Assembly: GCA_964036045.1 (NCBI GenBank)
Contig: OZ038379.1
Span: forward strand, 105,912,025-105,976,024
Direction: 5' to 3'
Length of the DNA: 64,000 nt
Origin: Eutreptiella sp. 'Long Island Sound 2002'
Taxonomy: Eukaryota > Euglenozoa > Euglenophyceae > Eutreptiales > Eutreptiaceae
Position numbers and translations under genes: made by a program. Shown here one piece after another: positions 10,103-21,070 of the stretch; within the stretch, counting starts at the first letter, position 1; each line of letters starts with the position of its first letter. The notes under the pieces are model-generated. The model had not been told where the DNA came from and did no database searches. It worked only from the letters and a program-made list of their open reading frames with translations.

Positions 10103-12360
10103 CTACCTGCCGGGACTCTCGAGCCCGCAGGAAGCTGACCGACGGGAGGCGCATGTCTGTTGCGCTGTATGGCGGGGGGACGTCGTCGGCGTGTGGGGGA
10201 GGGTTGGGGGGGGGGCTGTTCGGAGGCCGGGGTGCGGGGTGGGGCGCTGACGGGCCGCTGATCGGGGCCGTGCCTGGGGTCGGGGAGCGCGACCTCCCTC
10301 TTGTGCGGAGTCCCTCTGTGCCTGTGCCGGCACAAAGGGGTCGATGTCGTCACATTGACTGAGGTCAATCGGACAGCTTGCTGTCCCTTCCTCGCTGCTG
10401 GCGGCGGCCGCGCCATCGTCTTCCGTCGTAGAGGCGCTCGGCGCAGGTTGCGGGCACGGCTTGGCGGCCCGCGCGGACGGTGTGGCGCGGCGGCGCGCCC
10501 CTGTAGGAAGCGGTCGCGGGCCCGATGCCGCCGCCCGCGCCTGCGTAGTGTCGCGCGTGACGGAACGCGCACTTGTCGCCTCGGCTGTTACCGGGGCTGG
10601 GTGGGGCTGCTGCCGGTGGTAATCGGCCCAGTGGCGCTCGGCCGCCTGCTGCCCCCACTCCCTAAGCGTGTCAACCGACTGGCCATAGGAGTCTACAGGA
10701 CGCGTAGATCCTTGCCGCAAACCCGCTGCTGCCTCGATAATCCGACAGAGGTTTGCCTTGTCCTGATTGATGGACCGGCGAATGTTGGCTTGCTTCTGGC
10801 GTTGAGAGGGCGTTGGGCCGCGGGAAGGATGGGGGGTGGATGGTAGGGGTCCCGAGCCGGTCACCGTTTGGGGCGCTGGAGGGGGCGCGGCGTGGTGCTC
10901 CTGGTCTGGGCTGTGTTCTTGTTGCGCTGCGGGTGCCTGAGGTTCTTGTGGTGGTGGATGCTCGAAGGAGGGATGCTGGCTATGGGGTTGAGTAGCCTGG
11001 TGATGCTGTGGACCTGAGTACGGGTCGTGTTGGCAGGGGTGTGTGTGGTTCTGGTGGTAGTTTGCGTGAAAATGCTGGTGGGAGTGCGGCGAAGCCTGGT
11101 AGAGGTCGTGCTGGTATGGGTGTTGGGTGGGTGGTTCGGAGGTGTTGTGCGGGGACGGGATGTGCGGGCATTGGTCCGGATGGGAGTGGTAGGGTTGGTG
11201 CGTTGGCTGGGTGTAGGACGGATAGTAATACGAAGAGAAATGTGGGGAATATTGGTGTGGTTGATATGGCGTCGGGCCCGGGGTTTGTGGTTGCGGGGTT
11301 GGTTGCTAGTGGTGTGGCTGTAGTGACTGGGGCGGTGGGTGCCGCTGTGGTGTATAGTACGGGTATGTGTACGGGTAGGGGTACGGTTGGAGGGGAGGGG
11401 GAGGGGGGGAGGGGGGGTGTCTTTTCTGTTTTTTGCGCTTGTGGTGTCGTTTGTGTTTCTTGTGTTTTTTGGATTTTGGTTCGCGGCCTGGGGATGAAGA
11501 GGTGGAGGCCGTAGAGGTTGTGTCCGAGGAGGCGGAGGAGTCGGTGTCGGAGGGGCGACGACGTTTGCCCCCCACCGCCGTTCGCGTAAACACACGTTCG
11601 CGCATGCTGCCCAGGTGGTAGGGGCATGTGGGCGGCGTGGTAGTGGTGGAGTCGGGGGGTTGCTCCAACTGCCCCCGGTGCGCTTCAGATACAGACATCG
11701 GCGTTGGATCGGTGCCTGTTGCGAAGAGATCTCGAGGATGGCTAGCTGTGGGCCACGCCGGCTTGTCGAAATGAGCAGGGTCCAGGTAGCCAGCGGTAGC
11801 GAGGGCAAGAGAGTCATCCGTCAAGCCCAACAGGTGCGTGGAGACGGGGACCGGGTGGCTAGACGCGAGGGTGGTGCCTGCGGCGTCAAGACTCAATGGT
11901 GCGAGGCCGTGGAGTGCTGCACAGTGGTCTCCCTGCACTGCTGGAAAAGATAGGGGCAGACGGTCGGCATCCACCAGGTCTCCATATGCATCATGGGCTC
12001 CATGCGCCTCGGCATGACTCCCAGCCGGGAAAGGGGCCGGTTGCGTGTTGTGCTGAGGATTGTACCAGGCTGCCACAGTGTCCAAATTTTGGCCAGGGGC
12101 AGCGAGTACGGTCCCAAGGGAGGGTGCCACATGTGGCCCAGCGGACGTGACCCCGAGGGAGGGGGGGGGGCTAAGCTCGCCACTGCAGTGCCATGACGCG
12201 ACGCTAGTGCCTGCTGCGCCTAACAGTGGTGCGGGGCCGTGGCCTGCTGCACACTGAAATACACGTGGGACTGGGACTAGGGCGTGGTCTGGGGGCATGT
12301 GAAACGGCCCTTGCGTCTGCTTTACAGAGACCATGGCGGCCAGACTACTTGGATTGCCAG
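10103..12360 (-). pseudogene. LINE copy A ORF0, low-complexity Gag-like
   Basis: Overlapping frames 11306-12412 and 10103-10864, with a His/Pro/Thr-rich stretch between them. Features: a Ser/Asp patch next to a Lys/Arg/His-rich block (KKHKKHKRHHKRKKQK), a Pro/Tyr-rich segment (YPYPYTYPYYTP), and a helical segment (SINQDKANLCRIIEAAAGL) that parallels copy B ORF0 (LSKQNAAALEVLRTETGA). The order basic patch, Pro/Tyr/Gln-rich, helical is the same in both copies. The first about 18 residues of the upstream frame belong to LHCII, so the natural N-terminus is missing and no ubiquitin-like domain is visible in this copy. RNA-binding or condensate-forming is a guess from composition. Confidence 0.5.
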
Positions 12361-15300
12361 GGCACTCACCAGTGAGGTAATAAGGGGCGGAGGTATCGGG
12401 GGACTGGCTCAACCACTCGTTGCGCTCAGGTCCCTACCAGGCAGTCAAGTTGTCAGAGACCCGGTCACAGGCGGCTAGCATGGCCGCAGAGGAAGGAGCA
12501 ACCTGGTCCATCAGGGCAAGGGACAGACTGTAGGAGCCGAAAGCGTCAGCTAGGTGGGTAGCCAGGCTCCCAACTGGGCCCTCACTGGTCACGATGGCCT
12601 GGACAAAGAAACCCGGCATGGAGAACATGGCCAAACGTCTTTTCTGGACATCCTTAAGCTCGGCAAGACTGTCCGGATCGTCGGCCAAACCCAGGAGGTT
12701 GAAGGTGCTACCGGGCAGCAAACCAGGATCTTTACTGGCACCGCCAGCCTGGTTGGCACGGTAGGCGGCAGCGGCTGCCTGCAACAGCACCTGACAGGTC
12801 AAGACGGCAAAAATGGACGTCGCGTGGATCAAGGAAGGGTTGCTGGCCTGGTTCAGTCTACCCTCCTGGAAGATCTCAGCACCAGTCTGGAACCAGGCGG
12901 GCCCGCTGAGCTAGGAACCAGTGAACTTGGCCAGGTTCTCAAGAGCCAAGCAGCCCATTATATCCAGCAGGGCCCAACGGGCGTGGATCAGCTTAGCTTT
13001 ACGGTACTGCTCCAGGGTGATTTGGTCAGCACCCAAATCAGCAGTGCCCCACCTGTAGTCACCAGGGTACACACCTGTCAGGTAGACAGAAGTGGGACGC
13101 TCAGGGTCCAGCCACTCGCTGTAGTCAGAGCCGTACCAGGCAGATAACTCTGCAGCGTTGTGGCCACAGGGGGCAAACATGGCCACAGGGGATGGTGTGA
13201 CTGGCCCATCAGAGCGAGGGACAGACCGTTGGCGCCGAGAACGTGAGCGGTGCAGGCAGCCCAGTTCTCAGCTGGACCCTCACCGGGCACGATGACTTGG
13301 ACGGCGTAGGCCAGCATACTCATAATGGACAAGCGGCCGTTCTTGGTCTCCTTGGCCTTCAACTCGGTGAGGCTGTCAGGATCTTCATCCAGGCCCAGAG
13401 GATCAAAGGGCCCACCAGGCCAGAGCTTAAGGCCTTCGCTGGCACGGCCAGCCTGGTTGGCACGGTAGGCATCAGCGGCACCCTGCAACAGCACCTGACA
13501 GGTCAAGACGGCAAAATGGACGTCGCGTGGATCAGGGAAGGGTTGCTGGCGTGGTTCGGTCTACCCTCCTGGAAGATCTCAGCACCAGTCTGGAACCAGG
13601 CGGGCCCGCTGACCTGGGAACTAGTGAACTTGGCCAAGACCTCAAGAGCCAAGCAGCCCATAATATCCAGCAGGGCCCAACGGGCGTGGATCCGCTCAGC
13701 TTTACGGTACTGCTCCAGGGTGATTTGGTCAGCACCCAAATCAGCAGTTCCCCACCTATAGTCACCAGGGTACAGACCTGTCAAGTAGACAGAAGTGGGA
13801 CGCTCAGGGTCCAGCCACTCGCTGCAAACGGAGCCATACGAGGCAGAAAACTCTGCAGCGTTGTGGCCATAGGCGGCAAAGATGGCCAAAGGGGATGGTG
13901 TGACCTGGCCCATCAGAGCGAGGGACAGACCGTTGGCGCCGAGGGCGTGAGCGGTGCAGGCAGCCCAGTTCTCAGCTGGACCCTCACCGGGCACGATGAC
14001 TTGGACGGCGTAGGCGAGCATACTGATAATGGCCAAGCGGCCGTTCTTGGTCTCCTTGGCCTTCAACTCGGTGAGGCTGTCAAGATCTTCAGCCAGGCCT
14101 AGAGGATCAAAGGGCCCACCAGACCACAGCTTAAGGCCTTCACTGGCACGGCCAGCCTGGTTGACACGGTAGGCATCAGCGGCACCCTGCAAGAGCACCC
14201 GACAGGTCAAGACGGCAAAAATGGACGTCGCGTGGATCAAGGAAGGGTTGCTGGCGTGGTTCACTCTACTCTCCTTGAAGATCTCAGCACCAGTCTGGAA
14301 CCAGGCGGGCCCGCTGAGCTGGGAACCAGTGAACTTGGCCAAGATCTCAGGAGCCAAGCAGCCCATAATATCCAGCAGGGCCCAACAGGCGTGGATCCGC
14401 TCAGCTTTACGGTACGGGTCCAGGGTGATTTGGTCAGCACCCAAATCAGCAATGCCCCACCTATAGTCACCAGGGTACACACCTGTCACGTAGACAGAAG
14501 TGGGACGCTCAGGGTCCAGCCACTCGCTGCAGTCGGAGCCGTACCAGGCAGAAAACTCTGCAGCGTTGTGGCCACAGGGGGCAAACATGGCCACAGGGGA
14601 TGGTGTGATCTGGCCCATCAGAGCGAGGGACAGACCGTTGGCGCCGAGGGCGTGAGCGGTGCAGGCAGCCCAATTCTCAGCTGGACCCTCACCGGGCACG
14701 ATGACTTGGACGGCGTAGGCCAGCATACTCATAATGGCCAAGCGGCCGTTCTTGGTCTCCTTGGCCTTCAACTCGGTGAGGCTGTCAGGATCTTCAGCAA
14801 GGCCCAGAGGATCAAAGGGCCCACTAGGCCACAGCTTAAGGCCTTCGCTGGCACGGCCAGCCTGGTTGGCACGGTAGGCATCAGCGGCACCCTGCAACAG
14901 CACCTGACAGGTCAAGACGGCAAAAATGGACGTCGCGTGGATCACGGAAGGGTTGCTGGCGTGGTTCAGTCTACCCTCCTGGAAGATCTCAGCAGCAGTC
15001 TGGAACCAGGAGGGCCCGCTGAGCTAGGAACCAGTGAACTTGGCCACGATCTCAAGAGCCAAGCAGCCCATAATATCCAGCAGGGCCCAACGGGCGTGGA
15101 TCAGCTTAGCTTTACGGTACTGCTCCAGGGTGATTTGGTCAGCACCAAAATCAGCAGTGCCCCACCTGTAGTCACCAGGGTACACACCTGTCAGACAGAC
15201 AGAAGTGGGACGCTCAGGGTCCAGCCACTCGCTGCAGTCAGAGCCGTACCAGGCAGAAAACTTTGCAGCGCTTGGCAGCGGTGTGGCCACAGGTGGCAAA

Positions 15301-17355
15301 CATGGCGACAGGTGATGGTGTGACCTGGCCCATCAGAGCGAGGGACAGACCGTTGGCACCGAAGGCGCGAGCGGTGCAGGCAGCCCAGTTCTTAGCTGGA
15401 CACTCACCAGGCACGATGACTTGGACGGCGTAGGCCACTATACTGATAATGACCAAGCGGCCGTTCTTGGTCTTCTTGGCCTTCAACTCGGTGAGGCTGT
15501 CAGGATCTTCAGCCAGGCCTAGAGGATCAAAGGGCCCACCAGACCACAGCTTAAGGCCTTTGCTGGCACGGCCAGCCTGGTTGGCACGGTAGGCATCAGC
15601 GGCACCCTGCAAGAGCACCCGACATGTCAAGACGGCAAAAATGGACGTCGCGTGGATCAGGGAAGGGTTGCTGGCGTGGTTCAGTCTACCCTCTTGGAAG
15701 ATTTCAGCAGCAGTCTGGAACCCGGCGGGCCCGCTGAGCTAGGAACAAGTGAACTTGGCCAGGATCTCAAGAGCCAAGCAGCCCATTATATCCAGCAGGG
15801 CCCAACGGGCGTGGATCAGCTTAGCTTTACGGTACTGCTCCATGGTGATTTGGCCAGCACCCAAATCAGCCGTGCCCCACCCGTAGTCACCAGGGTACAC
15901 ACCTGTCACGTAGACAGAAGTTGGACGCTCAAGGACCAGCCACTCGCTGCAGTCAAAGCCGTACCAGGCAGATAACTCTGCAGCGTTGTGGCCACAGGCA
16001 GCAAAGATGGCCAAAGGGGATGGTGTGACCTGGCCCATCAGAGCGAGGGACAGACCGTTGGCGCCGAGGGCGTGAGCGGTGCAGGCAGCCCGAGTCTCAG
16101 CTGGACCCTCACCGGGCACGATGACTTGGACGGCGTAGGCCAGCATACTCATAATGGCCAAGCGGCCGTTCTTGGTCTCCTTGGCCTTCAACTCGGTGAG
16201 GCTGTCAAGATCTTCAGCCAAGCCCAGAGGATCAAAGGGCCCACCAGGCCACAACTTAAGGCCTTCGCTGGCACGGCCAGCCTCGTTGGCACGGTAGGCA
16301 TCAGCGGCAGCCTGCAACAGCACCTGATAGGTCAAGACGGCAAAAATGGATGTCGCGTGGATCAGCGAAGGGTTGCTAGCGTGGTTCAGTCTATCCTCCT
16401 GGAAGATCTCAGCACCAGTCTGGAACCAGGCGGGCCCGCTGAGCTAGGAACTAGTGAACTTGGCCACGATCTCAAGAGCCAAGCAGCCCATAATATCCAG
16501 CAGGGCCCAACAGGCGTGGATCAGCTTAGCTTTACGGTACTGCTCCAGGGTGATTTGGTCAGCACCAAAATCAGCAGTGCCCCACCTGTAGTCACCAGGG
16601 TACACACATGTCAGGTGGACAGAAGTGGGACGCTCAGGGTCCAGCCACTCGCTGCAGTCAGAGCCGTACCAGGCAGAAAACTCTGCAGCGTTGTGGCCAC
16701 AGGGGGCAAACATGGCCACAGGGGATGGTGTGACCTGGCCCATCAGAGCGAGGGACAGACCGTTGGCACCGAGGGTGTGAGCGGTGAAGGCAACCCAATT
16801 CCCAGCTGGACACTCACCGGGCACGATGACTTGGACGGCGTAGGCCACTATACTGATAATGACCAAGCGGCCGTTCTTGGTCTCCTTGGCCTTCAACTCG
16901 GTGAGGCTGTCAGGATCTTCAGCCATGCCCAGAGGATCAAAGGGCCCACCAGGCCATAGCTTAAGGCATTCGCTGGCAGGGCCAGCCTGGTTGGCATGGT
17001 AGGCTTGAACGGCACCCGTCAACAGCACCTGACAAGCCAGGACGGCAAGGATGGACTTGGCGTGGGTCAGGGAAGATTTGTCAAAGTAGTTCAGTTCCCC
17101 CTTCTGGAATATCTGGGAGATCTGGTACCAGCCTCATGCCGGACAGGCTTGTCGGGCCGGAAACCAGAATACTTGGTTGCCCCACGGGCGTGGATCAACT
17201 TACAAGGGTACACACCTGTCGGGTAGGCAAAAGTGGGGCGCTCAGAGAATGGGTCCGACCACTTGTTGTAGTCACGGCCGTACCAAGCGGACAACTCAAC
17301 ATCATTGCGGCCGTAGGCGGTGAACTTGTCCGCTAGGGGCGGAGCGAACTCGGCG
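12361..17355 (-). pseudogene. LHCII polyprotein retrocopy, about eight tandem modules
   Basis: Repeated units of about 700 bp each encode a chlorophyll a/b-binding LHCII protein: WYGSDCSEWLDPERPTS, YPGDYRWG, helix B (IHARWALLD), helix C (SLIHATSIFAVLTC), FDPLGLAEDPDSLTELKAKE and helix A (KNGRLAIMSMLAYAVQ). Chlorophyll-ligand motifs ExIHAR and ExKNGR are kept. W-Y-G starts recur near 17,280, 16,665, 15,960, 15,245, 14,540, 13,830, 13,135 and (truncated) 12,435. No introns and no new start between modules, so this derives from a polyprotein mRNA like that known in Euglena. Damage: TAG at 16444, 15739, 15024, 12911 and 12434; 10-bp duplication near 15,265; one-base deletions near 13,514 and 13,202. 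Longest clean run is 13,503-15,023. Confidence 0.9.
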
Positions 17356-17447
17356 TTTTGCTAAAACCACAAGCAAACACGCAAACACGAGGCAAAACAC
17401 GCACGTCTCCTGTGGCACATCTCGTCAGTGTGCCGCCTCCTCGTGGG
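17356..17447 (-). repeat. DIRS copy 1 split repeat A1 (terminal)
   Basis: 92 bp, starts TTTTGCTAAAACCACAAGC on the plus strand, matches A2 at 17628-17719 to the base. It forms one end of the element; the flank to its left is LHCII coding sequence. Confidence 0.93.
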
Positions 17448-17512
17448 CAGTCACAAAAGCCCGGTATGGGCAATAGAAGTCGCAAATAGCGTCATTGGGC
17501 GGGACGGGTGGG

Positions 17513-17627
17513 CTGCTGGCAACAAGCAAAAATGCTCTACAAGTACAGAGGCTCACTGCACACACGCATGCACACACACACACCACCCGACGAGCAAAAC
17601 CAAAGCTCAGGCACGGCTGAGCTAAGA
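17513..17627 (-). repeat. DIRS copy 1 split repeat B1 (internal)
   Basis: 115 bp containing an (AC)n tract, identical to B2 at 23616-23730, and directly abutting A2. The A2/B1 junction is the circular-junction template expected for split-direct-repeat elements. Confidence 0.93.
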
Positions 17628-17719
17628 TTTTGCTAAAACCACAAGCAAACACGCAAACACGAGGCAAAACACGCACGTCTCCTGTGGCACATCTCGTCAG
17701 TGTGCCGCCTCCTCGTGGG
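17628..17719 (-). repeat. DIRS copy 1 split repeat A2 (internal)
   Basis: 92 bp, identical to A1. It lies immediately downstream (minus strand) of the ORF4 3' flank. About 500 bp between it and ORF4 hold no gene I can recognise. Confidence 0.93.
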
Positions 17720-18459
17720 TCTCGTTCATGCCAAACTGCCGCATAACCCCCCCCCCCCCCCCCCAGGTCTGAGACCCAGCGGCTCCCATGCGCAACGCAC
17801 GCCACACCCTCGAAGTATACGGCCGCCCCAAACATAAATCGCCAAAGGCGCCCCGCACACACCGGCGCCACCCGCCAGGCTTCAGGCGTCCGCAGACCAA
17901 GCCCAAGAGAGCTTGGACGACCCCTGCCGCCGCCAATGAGGAAGCGGTAAATGTACAGCGACCTTCAGGCACTGCCGCCCTGTCGCAGAGCTGCCCGGTC
18001 AGCCCAGGGCAGCACCCCTGAGATCCGCAGCAGATCTCAAAAAGGCGGGCCAGCGCCCAACCCAGCTCCAACCCTAAGAATGCATGGACCCCGGACCCAC
18101 AACAAAGAGGCAGCGGTGCAGGCCAAAGGACCAACGCCCGGCCCATAACCACAAAATCAGCCCGCGACATCCACGCAGGGCAGGGCCGCCTCTACCGACA
18201 ATCGCCCGGAGGGCTCCCGCCTGCGCACACTGGACCTGCCAAAACGCAGAGAGAATACGAGCCACACACAACAACCAGAACATTGGCGCAGCTGTGGAAG
18301 CCAAAAAACGCCCACAAATGCGCGAGCAATGCCCGGGCGCAAAGCAGTCCGGCCATCCCAGGGTGGCACTCAGAGACCTGACACAGAACGCAAAGCAAAG
18401 GGTGAGCGCACACTCCCACCCCAGCCCCTCGGAGACCGGCTGACCACCCAAAAAACAGA

Positions 18460-18975
18460 CTACACCAACGGCCTGAAGTGGCCAGCTATTCTCACCACCA
18501 AGGGATAAGACCCCTGCACCCATAGATACGGGACGGGGGTACGACGACCCCCGTTCCAGTCCGTCAGCGACACCACCACCCTCTGACCTCCCCTCGACCC
18601 CGTCACCACATCCCACATCCCCCCGCAAGTGTGTCTGCCCCCCGGCTTCACCCCGGGGTCCCCAACCGCGGTGGTGCGCCGCGTCGCCTGCCCCCGAACC
18701 CGCTTGGCGATGTCCATGGCCGCGGCACCCAGGAAGTCGTTCCTCTCCCCGGGATCTTCCGGCACGCCATACGCGACGTACAGCCGCACCCCATTCCGGA
18801 GGAGCACCCGGTGACAGGCCCTGCGGCCCACCAAGGCTCCCAACTTCTCCCGCAGCGCGGCGCGGCGCCGCGCCGCGCGCCGCTGAACGGCCTCCTCCGA
18901 ACGCTTGCGCGAGCGGCTCTTGCCCCGCTTCCGCCCGCCGCTACGCGCACGGCGGTTACGGCGGCGCCGGGTCAT
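18460..18975 (-). CDS. DIRS copy 1 ORF4, basic protein of unknown function
   Basis: About 171 codons from ATG at 18975 to TAG at 18460. The N-terminal 45 residues are almost all Arg/Lys/Ser/Ala (MTRRRRNRRARSGG), suggesting nucleic-acid binding or nuclear targeting. The rest is globular: ACHRVLLRNGVRLYVAYG, MDIAKRVRGQ, GGMWDVVTG and a conserved end PYLWVQGSYPLVVRIAGHF. The older DIRS copy has a homologue at 28,815-29,239 ending LPYVLVQGSLRPVV, with its stop (TAA) one residue away. Conservation of the C-terminal half across diverged copies argues it is a real gene. I recognise no family; a methyltransferase, found in some DIRS elements, is not evident. Confidence 0.7.
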   Translation of the reverse strand: MTRRRRNRRARSGGRKRGKSRSRKRSEEAVQRRAARRRAALREKLGALVGRRACHRVLLRNGVRLYVAYGVPEDPGERNDFLGAAAMDIAKRVRGQATRRTTAVGDPGVKPGGRHTCGGMWDVVTGSRGGQRVVVSLTDWNGGRRTPVPYLWVQGSYPLVVRIAGHFRPLV

Positions 18976-19031
18976 GATCACATGCACCAAGAGAAACGAG
19001 CTCTACAAGCAGGCGCCGGCACTACACGACA

Positions 19032-21070
19032 TCAAGTCATTGCACCCACCGACTCCTCCAAGCGGTACTGCAAAAAAACCTCGTGGAACTCCGCCCCCCC
19101 TTCACCACCCCCCGGGGACCACAGGCCCGCTCTCCACGAATGCGGCAGAACAAAGGGCCCCATAGGCACCCCCAGGGTCCACAAAAAAACCGTGCGCCTA
19201 TCGGGAAAGGCCCAGAGATCCCCAACCCTGCGCGCCGCCACCTCGCGCGCCAAACCCAGATCTCCATTGAAGTTGTCACTCAACCTACTGATAGGATCAG
19301 CGGGATTATGTGAACCACGCACCCAGTGCATATATACCGTGAAGCCTGGGCACGACGCCCACAGGTAGCGGAAACGCTTCAGAATGGATTGCTGGAATTT
19401 ACGCCCCACCTTGGCTTTACACCGAAGGAACTGCACTAGCGCCGCCGCATTATCCCCAAACAAATGGGCCTCCCGAACGCCTACATTGAGGATGAGCTTC
19501 AAGCCCCAGAGCAGCGCGGCAGCCTCCGCACACTGCTGGTTGGGCGGTTGCTCCGCGGGCACAACCGATCGAGAACCCACATCCATCGAAAACAGGCCCA
19601 GCCGGTATTCACCCGCGTCCAGCGCCGCGTCGACGTAAACAACCAACGGCGACCGCTTCACCACCCTGGGGAGGGACACCACTGACCATTGCCTCCTGGC
19701 AAGCACGCACGCCACGCACATAGACTTAAGCAAACGCACTGGGGTAAACGGCAGCCGGGGGGGCGCCCAGAGCACATGAGCCCACACACCAGACAGGTGC
19801 GGACTGTGCCCAGAACCCGGGCGACATATCCACTGTGCCCGCCCCAAGAACTGCTGCAGCCGTTTCACCCTACAGGGTCCCACAGACAACCTCAACCAAT
19901 GCGCAAACAGAGCTTCCCACGCGTTGCCAGCAGTCCGCACCTCTCCCCCCTGCAAATCAATATCCTTCCCCAGCCACACCAGCCGCTGCACAGGCTCTAA
20001 CGTACTCTTTGGGCTGACTACAGCACCTGCACGGCGCAACGCCTCCGCCGCCCTTGCCGTCTGCTCTCGCACACGCGCGCGGCCGCGCCCCACAACCAGG
20101 ACATCATCCAAGTAAATTAAAACCAGCACCCCCAACAGCCCCGCGCCGGCCACCAGACCCTCTAACACTCGCTGGCACAGGAGGGGGCTGTACTTCCACC
20201 CAAAGGGCAAGCACCGGAAAGCCAACACCCCCCCCTCTCCATCCGAGACGCGAAAGGCCCCCCAGAACTCGCGCGGCAGCTGAAGTGACCAAAAGCAATT
20301 ACTCAGGTCGATGTGGCACATGCACAGCTCTTCCCCCCCCCCCCCCGGCAGGGACAGAATATCCCACACCGGCCTCATGCAACGCGCTCGGGCATAAAAA
20401 GAGGGGAGGAAAAAGGAGGACCCTTGCTGAGCCACCTGCGCCAAAAGGGCCAACACCTCCACAGAGGGGAGGGAGAACTTCTCCGGCCGAGACCGCATCT
20501 CCTCATTAAGGGGCACCAGATTGACAATCAAACTGCACTTCTCCTCCGTCTTGGGTATCGCAAAAACACCCCCATTGGGCCCAGGTGACCCCGGCGGCAG
20601 GGGGAAAAGCAAACCCTGGTCCCGCAATGCCCTCATCATGACCACCGCCTCATCCGATGGGGGAATTATCCCAGAAAACTGCCTGCCTACCAATTCTGCG
20701 AAGCCGTCCGGCACACAACTATCCCAGACCTCGCGGGGGATATCCACATGCCCCACCGGCCCCAAACCCCGCGCCAATACCTCCTCCCTGATACGCTGCA
20801 TAAGCAATTTGGGCGACGTCGAATCATGCAAGAGCGACTCCCAAACCTCAGGGCTAAATGAGGACAAAGCCACAGCCAAGACTCGCAGAAACTCCGGCTG
20901 TCTGAGATCACGGGCAGCTTCACTGCCCCACTCCAGAAACTGCAACAGGCGACGCTCCAGTAAACCAGGCGGTGCGCGGGGCAGACAAGCCCGCAGGGAG
21001 CACAACCAGGCGTCCCACTCACCGGTCCGAAGGCGCTCCCGCACCCACTGACCCAGCTCCGACGCGACGG
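19032..21070 (-). CDS. DIRS copy 1 reverse transcriptase-RNase H
   Basis: RT of the DIRS/gypsy type: NGGVFAIPKTEEKCSLIVN, MCHIDLSNCFW (motif A Asp), FRCLPFGWKYSPLLCQ (motif B), VLIYLDDVLVV (catalytic DD) and LGKDIDL. RNase H follows: VVYVDAALDAG (Asp), QQCAEAAALL (Glu), LFGDNAAAL (Asp) and SHNPADPISRL (His/Asp). The same frame is open up to 22,511, but that upstream part overlaps the recombinase gene and looks non-coding, so the true start lies near 21,070 where similarity to the older copy begins (GEWDAWL). It overlaps the end of the recombinase ORF by about 50 bp. Ends TGA at 19032-19034. Confidence 0.9.

Larger units (their letters stand above)
1..12360 (-). mobile_element. 2A-bearing LINE, copy A (Ingi-like)
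   Basis: A non-LTR retrotransposon read on the minus strand, running off the left edge. Module order 5' to 3': ORF0 (Pro/His/Tyr-rich, basic), 2A-like motif, zinc/RING module, 2A-like motif, ORF1-like region, 2A-like motif, APE-type endonuclease, reverse transcriptase, RNase H with a CxxC zinc motif, then a helical C-terminal region. The 2A-EN-RT-RH-zinc order is what is known for L1Tc/ingi elements of trypanosomatids, sister group of euglenids. Frameshifts and in-frame stops (TAG at 8536, 3215 and 2311; TGA at 1870) show this copy is decayed. Its 5' end abuts the LHCII array near 12,360; that breakpoint is placed where LHCII similarity stops. Confidence 0.8.

Noticed and set aside
12350-12375. 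GGTGAGT as a 5' splice site in the last LHCII module
   Set aside because: Coding similarity (TGECPGN) runs through it, and no other module has an intron; similarity ends a few codons later at the LINE border.
13243-16959. Long plus-strand ORFs over the LHCII array (up to 363 codons)
   Set aside because: They are antisense shadows of the repeated LHCII modules.
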